Source of the DNA: JBEKYH01 sp049511115
Lineage (GTDB): Bacteria > Planctomycetota > Phycisphaerae > Tepidisphaerales > Tepidisphaeraceae
Direction: 5' to 3'
DNA: 6,222 nucleotides
NCBI GenBank assembly: GCA_049511115.1
Contig: JBEKYH010000319.1
Location: forward strand, 1-6,222
Below are positions 1-4,867 of this stretch, piece after piece. The notes under the pieces are model-generated. The model ran no database searches and was not told the DNA's origin. It was given only the letters and a program-made list of their open reading frames with translations. A program made the position numbers and the translations under genes. The first letter of the stretch is position 1; every line of letters starts with the position of its first letter.

Positions 1-864
1 TTCATTGAACGTCGGCGTCTGCACGCGGCCGATCAGTTCGACGCCGGCCATTTTGCACAGGCTCATGTCGGCTTCGTAGCCGGTCATGAGGAGGACAAAA
101 TCGGCCTCGACATCGAAGCGCTCGCCGTCTTTTTTTCGCAGCGTCACGCGGTCGGCGGAAATCTCCAGCGGCTGGGTCTGAAAATGCGGCGTGATTTTTC
201 CGCCGTCCATGAGGGAGGTGATCTCCGGCAGCAGCCAGTATTTAATGCCGGCCGATTCGAGATTCTCGCGCCGGCTCACCAATGAAACGCTTGCCCCGGC
301 GCGATGGCAGCGGATGGCGGCCTCGACGGCCGAATTCCGGCCGCCGACGATGAGGAGCCTGCGGCGGAAGTACAGGTGCGGGTCGGTAAAATAGTGGCTC
401 ACATGCGGCAGATCTTCGCCGGGGATGTTGAGTTTGCGCGGGCGCTCGGTGCCGCCCGTCGCGAGCACGACTTTGGCGGCCAGATAGACGCGCTCGAGCG
501 ATGCCTTGAGGGTCCGCAGGCGGAATCCGGATGCGGTTCGCTCTATTCCGACCACCGGTTCAAACGTTTGGATCGGCAAATCGAATTGTTCGACGACGGA
601 TCGGAGATAAGCCAGATACTCCTCGCGGCTGGCCTTGGATTGATCGGCGGTTTGCAGGGGCACGCCGCAGATGGCGATGCGGTCATTGGAACTGAAGAAT
701 CGCGTCTGGGGTGCGAACCAGGAGATGGTATGGGCGATCTGCCGGGCCTCGAGATGCAAGACCTTGAGGCCGGCGCGCTTGAGGGCGACGTGCAGTTCCA
801 GGCCGATCGGGCCGGCCCCGACAATGGCGGCATCGGCTTCGATATCGGCGCTGTGCGTTTCCAT
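1..864 (-). CDS. ypdA: YpdA/Bdr-family FAD-dependent NAD(P)H oxidoreductase (3' end cut by the window edge)
   Basis: This frame is open from the ATG at 862-864 to the left edge: 288 codons without a stop, against roughly 325 for the family, so the C-terminal part is missing. Family members are soluble two-dinucleotide-fold flavoproteins. In Firmicutes they reduce bacillithiol disulfide with NADPH. Visible motifs are the FAD-binding loop GAGPIG (residues 16-21), the family signature TRFFSSNDRIAI (54-65), the ATGG strand end (135-138), IPGEDLPHVSHYF (147-159), the second nucleotide-binding loop GGRNSAVEAA (174-183) and MTGYEADM (260-267). There is no CxxC pair, as expected for YpdA rather than thioredoxin reductase. 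The position that is cysteine in Firmicute YpdA (GGGPCG) is Ile20 here, so bacillithiol disulfide reduction is doubtful. The start is fixed by an in-frame TGA four codons upstream. No Shine-Dalgarno is visible. It is transcribed divergently from the gene at 900. Family assignment is firm, substrate is not. Confidence 0.9.
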   Translation of the reverse strand, partial: METHSADIEADAAIVGAGPIGLELHVALKRAGLKVLHLEARQIAHTISWFAPQTRFFSSNDRIAICGVPLQTADQSKASREEYLAYLRSVVEQFDLPIQTFEPVVGIERTASGFRLRTLKASLERVYLAAKVVLATGGTERPRKLNIPGEDLPHVSHYFTDPHLYFRRRLLIVGGRNSAVEAAIRCHRAGASVSLVSRRENLESAGIKYWLLPEITSLMDGGKITPHFQTQPLEISADRVTLRKKDGERFDVEADFVLLMTGYEADMSLCKMAGVELIGRVQTPTFNE

Positions 865-878
865 CGGGTAACATCATA
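865..878 (-). promoter_or_regulatory. Candidate -10 element for the YpdA-like gene
   Basis: Read on the minus strand, TATGAT (plus positions 873-878) matches TATAAT at five of six bases. The predicted transcription start is near 864-866, at or within two bases of the ATG at 864, which implies a leaderless transcript. No good -35 hexamer is seen at the usual distance. The element overlaps the short divergent gap shared with the gene at 900. This is motif reading only. Confidence 0.35.
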
Positions 879-884
879 GTCATG

Positions 885-893
885 TGATATACT
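885..893 (+). promoter_or_regulatory. Candidate extended -10 promoter for the nucleotidyltransferase-like gene
   Basis: TGATATACT is an extended -10 element (TGn followed by TATACT, five of six bases of the consensus). Counting seven bases on from the hexamer puts transcription start at 900, exactly the A of an in-frame ATG. This supports a leaderless message and argues for ATG 900 over the GTG at 894, which would lie upstream of the predicted transcript. The -35 position (about 865-870) is a poor match, as is usual for extended -10 promoters. Confidence 0.4.
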
Positions 894-899
894 GTGGCT

Positions 900-1496
900 A
901 TGCTCCCCATGTCGCCTGACATGACTCTTTTGGACAGGATGGTGCTGGCCGTGGAACGAGTGCGCGATCGGTTGGAGCGTGCGTCAAAGGCGCTTGAGGC
1001 AGCCGGTGTCCCCTACGCGATCGCTGAAGGAAATGCCGTGGCGGCCTGGGGTGCGACCATTGACGCCGCCGCAGTCCGTAATACGCAGGACGTGGATATA
1101 TTGCTGCGGAGATGCGACCTTGACGCCGCGGCGGTCGCTTTGGAATCATCCGGGTTTATTCGTCGTCATGTGGAGGGAATGGATATTTTTCTGGACGGTC
1201 CGGACGCCAAACTTCGCGATGCAGTGCGTGTCTTGTTTGCCGGCGAAAGAATCCGTCCCAACTATGCGGCCGTCGCGCCGGATATAACCGAGTCTGAAAA
1301 TCCCGGCGGCGGGCAAGTTCGCGTCGTGGCACTCGAAGCGTTGGTGCGGATGAAATTAACTTCGTTTCGCGACAAAGACCGCACTCACCTGCGCGATATG
1401 CTCGATATCGGCTTGATTGACGCTGCGTGGACAAGCCGTTTCGCTCCTGAGCTAGGCGAGCGACTGCAACGGTTGATTGATACGCCCGAGCAATAG
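900..1496 (+). CDS. Nucleotidyltransferase-fold protein (AbiEii/MNT-like), 198 aa
   Basis: This is a small cytosolic protein with the signature of minimal nucleotidyltransferase-fold proteins. A helical N-terminus containing VRDRLERASKALEAAG (residues 21-36) precedes a beta strand and GNAVAAWG (44-51), the counterpart of the usual GG...G loop. Then comes TQDVDILL (62-69) with the metal-binding pair Asp64/Asp66. A later Asp95 in GMDIFLDG may be a third acidic ligand. The segment LEALVRMKLTSFRDKDRTHLRDM (145-167) is the helical region that in AbiEii-like proteins reads as 'LxALKLxAxRxKDxxDL'. Relatives include type IV toxin-antitoxin toxins, antibiotic nucleotidyltransferases and many uncharacterised proteins. 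No HEPN or AbiEi-type partner is adjacent, so a toxin role is not supported. I use ATG 900; GTG 894 and ATG 909, 921 or 939 are alternatives, and none has a good Shine-Dalgarno. It lies 51 bp before the acyltransferase gene and may be co-transcribed with it. Confidence 0.75.
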   Translation: MLPMSPDMTLLDRMVLAVERVRDRLERASKALEAAGVPYAIAEGNAVAAWGATIDAAAVRNTQDVDILLRRCDLDAAAVALESSGFIRRHVEGMDIFLDGPDAKLRDAVRVLFAGERIRPNYAAVAPDITESENPGGGQVRVVALEALVRMKLTSFRDKDRTHLRDMLDIGLIDAAWTSRFAPELGERLQRLIDTPEQ

Positions 1497-1547
1497 CCAA
1501 GGCTCAGGTGCTGATGCGGGGTTCAGTCCGCAGTTCCATATCTCGTT

Positions 1548-2642
1548 ATGAGCAGCACAAGCTCACCGTCGTTGGAACCGCGCATCGCCCCCCTGCCCCT
1601 TCGCCCCGGCTCGGACATACCGCAACTCACGGGTATACGCGCAATCGCCGCGCTGATCGTGTTCGCCCACCATGGCAATGTTGAACTTGCCCCGCATTTT
1701 CCCTGGGCGATTGATCTGCTGAATGAGGGAATCGTCGGCGTCAATATCTTCTTTGTACTCAGCGGATTTCTCATCTTCTGGCGATATGGCGAGTCCGCAA
1801 CGCTGCGGCGCGATTGGCTCATCAATTATTTCCGCAGCCGCGCGGCGCGGATCTATCCGCTGGCGATCCTGGTCACGCTCTTGACGCTTTGGGCGCTGGG
1901 CACCCCCGACCCGATGGTCTGGCTCCGGTGCCTCACGCTCACGCAGGGGCTTACGCCGTCCATGCTCGATCGCGGCGTGATTCCGCAAGCCTGGACGCTC
2001 ACCGTCGAAGAGTGCTTTTATTTTTCCGCGCCGGTTCTTTTCATCCTGTGCCGGGGCCGGCAACTTAAAATTCGCTTGCTGGCGGCCACGGCGCTCGCCT
2101 GGGCCGCGGGGCTGTTGATCCACGGCCCGACGGTTTTTCTGGCCCAGAATTCGATTTTTGGCCACTGTTTTGAATTCTTCGTCGGGATCGCCTTGGCCGA
2201 TACGGTGGGGCGTCTTCCTGCGCAGCGGCCGCGTGGTTGGCCGTGGGTCACCGCTCTGGGAATCGTGGGGATCATCGCGTGCACGCACGTGCTGGCCGTT
2301 TGCGACGGCCGCGATCTGCCGCGCATCAACTGGATCGTCACCGATGATTTTGTGATGCCCATCCCCATCGCCATTTTCTTTTTTGGGCTGATTCGCGAGG
2401 TTGGGCCGATCCGCTGGCTCCTGGCCAGCCGGCCGGCGGTCTTTTTCGGGAAGGTCAGCTTCGCGTTTTACCTCATTCACTATGGCGTGTTCAGCGTTTA
2501 CATCGACAGCCTGGGATTTAACATTTTCATCCAGTTTGTTCTGCTGGTGATCGTGGCGTCGGTGCTTTATCTGTTCGTGGAGGAGCCGCTGCGAAAAATG
2601 TTGCGGGGGAGGCGGATTCCCAGGGCGGGGGTAAATTCGTAG
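1548..2642 (+). CDS. Acyltransferase 3 (OafA/YrhL-type) integral membrane protein, 364 aa
   Basis: This is a multi-pass inner-membrane protein that in this family moves acyl groups, usually acetyl, onto cell-surface polysaccharide, peptidoglycan, lipid or exported small molecules. The length is typical for a bare acyltransferase-3 domain with no attached SGNH domain. In order: LTGIRAIAALIVFAHH (residues 27-42) carries the family's Arg-X10-His motif (Arg31, His42). VGVNIFFVLSGFLIF (63-77) is the glycine/serine membrane motif. FRSRAARIYP (95-104) holds the RxxR motif (Arg98, Arg101). WTLTVEECFYF (149-159) is the conserved W-x-L-x-x-E segment. GKVSFAFYLIH (301-311) and FVEEPLRK (343-350) are the usual C-terminal motifs. 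About ten hydrophobic segments are visible. There is no classical Shine-Dalgarno before ATG 1548, but the first conserved motif starts about 27 residues in, so the start is reasonable. Its 3' end converges with ftsY, with 19 bp between them. The substrate cannot be told: no polysaccharide genes are nearby. Confidence 0.92.
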   Translation: MSSTSSPSLEPRIAPLPLRPGSDIPQLTGIRAIAALIVFAHHGNVELAPHFPWAIDLLNEGIVGVNIFFVLSGFLIFWRYGESATLRRDWLINYFRSRAARIYPLAILVTLLTLWALGTPDPMVWLRCLTLTQGLTPSMLDRGVIPQAWTLTVEECFYFSAPVLFILCRGRQLKIRLLAATALAWAAGLLIHGPTVFLAQNSIFGHCFEFFVGIALADTVGRLPAQRPRGWPWVTALGIVGIIACTHVLAVCDGRDLPRINWIVTDDFVMPIPIAIFFFGLIREVGPIRWLLASRPAVFFGKVSFAFYLIHYGVFSVYIDSLGFNIFIQFVLLVIVASVLYLFVEEPLRKMLRGRRIPRAGVNS

Positions 2643-2661
2643 CCGTGTGATATGGCGTAAC

Positions 2662-3600
2662 TCACCCTTCCCCTCCAAACAGCGCATCCACAAACCGCTT
2701 GGGATCAAACGTCTCAATGTCCTGCGGCGTCTCCCCCAGGCCCACGAATTTCACGGGGATATTAAGCTGATCGCGAATGGCCAGCACCGCCCCGCCTTTG
2801 GCCGTGCCGTCGAGTTTGGCGAGGAAAATGCCGGTGACATTGATGGCCTGCCCGAAGACTTTGGCCTGCTGGATCGCGTTCTGGCCTATCGTTGCGTCGA
2901 GCACCAATAGCGATTCATGCGGTGCTCCCACAATCCGCTTGGCACACACATCGCGGATTTTCACCAGTTCCCGGATCAGCGGCTCCTGCGTCGGCAGCCT
3001 GCCGGCGGTATCGACGATCAGGACATCAAAGCCGCGGGCCTTGGCGGCTTCGCAGGCGTCGTAGGCGACGGCGGCAGGGTCTGCCCCCTGTTTGTGCTTG
3101 ATGATTTCGACGCCCAGACGCTGGGCCCACAGACTCAGTTGATGCACGGCGCCGGCGCGGAAGGTGTCGCTGGCGCAGACCATCACCTTCTTTTTCATCT
3201 CCTCCTTGAGGAGCCATGCAAGCTTGGCGATGCTGGTGGTTTTACCGGCGCCATTCACGCCGGCGACGAGGATCACCGTTGGCCCGGTGGGGGCGAGTTT
3301 TAATTCGCGACTTTCCGGCGGTCCCCAACCGGCGAGGAGTTTTTCACGGGCCACGCTTTCGGCGTCCTGCGCATTTTTGATCTTGCCCAGCCGCCAGCGC
3401 TCGCGGACTTCGGTCACGATCGCCGTGACATTCTTCACGCCGATGTCGGCCTGAAGGAATTTCTCGTCGATCTCGGTGAGAAATGCCTCGTCGATCTGCC
3501 GGCCGGGGATGAAGAGCGTGCGCACGTCGGTGTTCAGGACGCGGGCCGTCTTTTTGAGGGCCGTCTTCAGCTTGTCGAGTGTTTTGGAGAAGAAAGCCAT
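2662..3600 (-). CDS. ftsY: Signal recognition particle receptor FtsY, 312 aa
   Basis: FtsY is the membrane-associated GTPase that docks the SRP-ribosome complex, through Ffh, to the Sec translocon. The NG domain is complete. The N domain runs from about residue 1 to 100 and opens with a basic amphipathic helix (SKTLDKLKTALKKTARVL, 5-22). The G domain follows, with P-loop GVNGAGKTT (114-122), DTFRAGA (145-151), the insertion-box region containing DPAAVAYDA (174-182), DTAGR (197-201), LDATIGQNAIQQAKVF (234-249), AKLDGTAKGG (261-270) and the closing motif FVGLGETPQDIETFDPKRF (285-303). The G4 motif reads AKLD rather than the usual TKLD. The long acidic A domain of Escherichia coli FtsY is absent, as in many other bacteria, so membrane contact probably relies on the first helix. 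The start codon lies 2 nt after the nusB stop codon, so the two are co-transcribed and probably translationally coupled. No Shine-Dalgarno is visible. Confidence 0.97.
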   Translation of the reverse strand: MAFFSKTLDKLKTALKKTARVLNTDVRTLFIPGRQIDEAFLTEIDEKFLQADIGVKNVTAIVTEVRERWRLGKIKNAQDAESVAREKLLAGWGPPESRELKLAPTGPTVILVAGVNGAGKTTSIAKLAWLLKEEMKKKVMVCASDTFRAGAVHQLSLWAQRLGVEIIKHKQGADPAAVAYDACEAAKARGFDVLIVDTAGRLPTQEPLIRELVKIRDVCAKRIVGAPHESLLVLDATIGQNAIQQAKVFGQAINVTGIFLAKLDGTAKGGAVLAIRDQLNIPVKFVGLGETPQDIETFDPKRFVDALFGGEG

Positions 3601-3602
3601 GG

Positions 3603-4109
3603 CTATGAAGTGGTGATATCCGGAGCGGCCACATCCCCCTCGCTGATGTCCGGGGCGTCGATTGCGGGTGGCTCAGTGTCAGCCGACGCGTCGTTGGACG
3701 CAGGTTTCTCGCGCTCCTTGAGCACCGCATCCAGCACGCCGTTGATGAACGCCGGGCTGTTTTCGGTCGAAAAGCTTTTGGCCATCTCGATGGCCTCGTC
3801 GAGGACGACCTTGGGCGGCGTATCGCCACCGGCCAATTCCCACACGGCCAGGCGAAGCAAGCTGCGATCCACGCCGGGCTGGCGGCGCGTGGGCCACTGG
3901 GGGGCGAGGCGCGCGACGCATTCGTCGGTTTTTTCGCGCGCGTCCCATGCGGCGCCGGCCATGGTGATTGCCCGCTCCTGCACGGAAGCTTCTTCGCCGC
4001 CGTCGGAAGCGATCTGCCGCGCCATGCCGGCGTCGCTTTCTTCGCGCACGTCCCATGCGAAGAGAATCTGCATCGCCAATTCGCGCGACTTTCGTTTGCC
4101 GATCGCCAT
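3603..4109 (-). CDS. nusB: Transcription antitermination factor NusB, 168 aa
   Basis: NusB is an all-helical RNA-binding protein that pairs with NusE (ribosomal protein S10) on boxA RNA to allow processive transcription of rRNA operons. Visible motifs are the Arg-rich N-terminal helix KRKSRELAMQILFAWDV (residues 5-21), GVDRSLLRLAVWEL (79-92) and the conserved block PPKVVLDEAIEMAKSFST (98-115) followed by SPAFINGVLDAVL (118-130). Residues about 134-168 form a Pro/Asp/Glu-rich, probably disordered tail beyond the usual NusB domain. The frame is open for 30 more codons upstream to 4199, but that stretch is encoded by the intergenic 7-mer repeat and does not look like NusB. ATG 4109 puts the Arg-rich motif at its normal place. 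A candidate extended -10 lies directly upstream. ribH is 173 nt upstream, and the ftsY start follows 2 nt after the nusB stop. Confidence 0.94.
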   Translation of the reverse strand: MAIGKRKSRELAMQILFAWDVREESDAGMARQIASDGGEEASVQERAITMAGAAWDAREKTDECVARLAPQWPTRRQPGVDRSLLRLAVWELAGGDTPPKVVLDEAIEMAKSFSTENSPAFINGVLDAVLKEREKPASNDASADTEPPAIDAPDISEGDVAAPDITTS

Positions 4110-4116
4110 GTGCGGC

Positions 4117-4146
4117 AGTTTAGCAGTGACGGAAGGGATCGGCCAA
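4117..4146 (-). promoter_or_regulatory. Candidate promoter for nusB-ftsY
   Basis: On the minus strand, TTGGCC (plus 4141-4146; four of six bases of the -35 consensus) is followed after 18 bp by TAAACT (plus 4117-4122; four of six of the -10 consensus), which is preceded by TGC as an extended -10. The predicted start is near 4110, one base before the nusB ATG at 4109, so the transcript would be leaderless. This would let nusB-ftsY be transcribed apart from ribH. Motif reading only. Confidence 0.35.
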
Positions 4147-4160
4147 TGGACGAGGGAAAG

Positions 4161-4188
4161 GACTGAGTGCTGAGGACTGAGGACTGAG
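4161..4188 (+). repeat. Tandem 7-mer repeat, four units (GACTGAG family)
   Basis: Four head-to-tail 7-bp units are visible: GACTGAG (4161-4167), TGCTGAG (4168-4174), GACTGAG (4175-4181) and GACTGAG (4182-4188). A two-unit copy in the opposite orientation (CTCAGTC twice) lies at 4268-4281. From memory, runs of this kind of 'ctgagtnctgag' sequence are common between genes in Planctomycetes and some other environmental genomes, but I cannot verify that here. Confidence 0.7.
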
Positions 4189-4283
4189 CAAAAACCCAAA
4201 GGCCAGATGCGGCCGGCATTTTCCGTCTCTGGAGTCCTCGGCTCGACGATGCTCGCCGCAGGCAGCCCTCAGTCCTCAGTCCT
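4173..4283. repeat. 16-bp perfect inverted repeat with 79-bp spacer, between ribH and nusB
   Basis: Positions 4173-4188 and 4268-4283 are perfect reverse complements (16 bp), separated by 79 bp. The arms are made from the 7-mer unit. The right arm overlaps the first base of the ribH stop codon by one base, so transcripts leaving ribH would carry the whole potential stem before reaching nusB. No U-run follows the stem at its ftsY-proximal side, so it does not look like a standard intrinsic terminator. It could be a roadblock, an RNase-processing site, or simply two insertions of a dispersed repeat. The 79-bp interior resembles no gene. Confidence 0.65.
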
Positions 4284-4756
4284 TATCTCCGCACGCGCGC
4301 CAAGAGTGCCGCCATCTCCACTGCCGCTTCGGCGGCGCGTTCGCCGGCGTTGCCGTGGCTGCCGCCGGCGCGCTGGCGGGCCTGGTCTTCGGTGTCGGTG
4401 GTGAGCACGCCGAAGATCACGGGCAACGACTGGCTCAGGGCAACTGTCTGAATCCCGCGCGCGGCCTCGCCGGCGACGAAATCAAAATGCGGGGTGTCGC
4501 CGCGGATCACGGCCCCCAGGCAGATGACCGCGGAAAACTTCCGCGTCTCGGCGAGGACTTTCGCGGCCAGGGGCAACTCGAAAGCGCCGGGGACCTGATA
4601 GGTCTCGATGGATTTGACGCCGATCTCCTGAAGCCGCGCGACGCAGGCCGTGAGGAGAGCATCGACGATCGCCCCGTTAAAACGGCTGGCGACAATGGCG
4701 AACTTGGCCCGCTTGGGAACCTGACTCCGCACGGTGGATGGAGGCGATGAGCTCAT
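4283..4756 (-). CDS. ribH: 6,7-dimethyl-8-ribityllumazine synthase (riboflavin synthase beta chain), 157 aa
   Basis: RibH condenses 5-amino-6-ribitylaminouracil with 3,4-dihydroxy-2-butanone 4-phosphate to make lumazine, the penultimate step of riboflavin synthesis, usually in pentamers or 60-mer shells in the cytosol. The length is normal for the family. Visible motifs are SRFNGAIVDAL (residues 24-34; Phe27 would stack on the substrate), VPGAFELPLAAK (55-66), GAVIRGDTPHFDFV (81-94) with the catalytic His at 90, and VIFGVLTTDTEDQARQRAG (113-131), which contains the conserved Arg near the phosphate site. GNAGERAAEAAVEM (135-148) is the final helix. I chose ATG 4756; a TTG two codons upstream is possible. 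No other rib gene and no FMN riboswitch sequence is visible upstream. ribH followed by nusB is a widespread bacterial arrangement. Confidence 0.96.
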   Translation of the reverse strand: MSSSPPSTVRSQVPKRAKFAIVASRFNGAIVDALLTACVARLQEIGVKSIETYQVPGAFELPLAAKVLAETRKFSAVICLGAVIRGDTPHFDFVAGEAARGIQTVALSQSLPVIFGVLTTDTEDQARQRAGGSHGNAGERAAEAAVEMAALLARVRR

Positions 4757-4770
4757 GGGCAAAACGGTAA

Positions 4771-4804
4771 GGGGCGGGGGGGGAAAAGGGAAGCGGGCTT
4801 GGGG
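4771..4804 (+). other. G-quadruplex-capable tract upstream of ribH
   Basis: On the plus strand, five G-runs of 4, 8, 3, 3 and 4 bases are separated by loops of 1, 4, 4 and 3 bases. This meets the standard intramolecular G4 pattern. It begins 14 nt upstream of the ribH ATG and lies on the template strand for ribH, so any quadruplex would form in DNA; the ribH transcript would be C-rich here. No clear ribH promoter is seen in this gap. Confidence 0.6.
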
Positions 4805-4821
4805 TGCATTAAGAGGGACGA

Positions 4822-4845
4822 ACGCCGAGGCGCGGAGACGCCGAG
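4822..4845 (+). repeat. Tandem 8-mer repeat, three units (ACGCCGAG family)
   Basis: Three 8-bp units are visible: ACGCCGAG (4822-4829), GCGCGGAG (4830-4837) and ACGCCGAG (4838-4845), followed by a degenerate GCGGAG at 4854-4859. It fills the 111-bp gap between ribH and the gene ending at 4868, together with the G-rich tract. 'ACGCxGAG' runs are, as I recall, a dispersed intergenic repeat type in several environmental phyla. No function can be read from the sequence. Confidence 0.6.
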
Positions 4846-4867
4846 GAAGAAATGCGGAGAAGGGAAA

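Noticed and set aside
304..879. 191-codon plus-strand frame across the YpdA-like gene
   Set aside because: It is the antisense shadow of the clearly recognisable reductase and has no family signature.
1517..1532. Hairpin (GCGG...CCGC) as terminator after the nucleotidyltransferase gene
   Set aside because: The stem is only 4 bp with an 8-nt loop and no T-run follows it.
2606..2632. Second G-quadruplex candidate at the end of the acyltransferase gene
   Set aside because: The gap between the first long G-run and the next run of three or more is too long for the standard pattern.
1563..2717. 384-codon open frame on the minus strand, antisense to the acyltransferase gene
   Set aside because: The translation is low-complexity, rich in Arg, Pro, Asp and Gln, with no family motifs. 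The plus frame contains every acyltransferase-3 motif. Long antisense frames are expected in GC-rich genes.
4110..4199. Possible 30-residue N-terminal extension of NusB
   Set aside because: The stretch is encoded by the 7-mer repeat and intergenic DNA; the family's conserved N-terminal helix begins right after ATG 4109.
3344..4219. 291-codon minus-strand frame overlapping nusB and the ftsY 5' part
   Set aside because: It is in a different frame from both NusB and FtsY, whose motifs are unmistakable; its translation is Arg/Ser/Pro-rich with no motifs.
4757..4867. FMN riboswitch upstream of ribH
   Set aside because: The gap is only 111 nt, G-rich and repeat-filled, with none of the conserved riboswitch segments visible.
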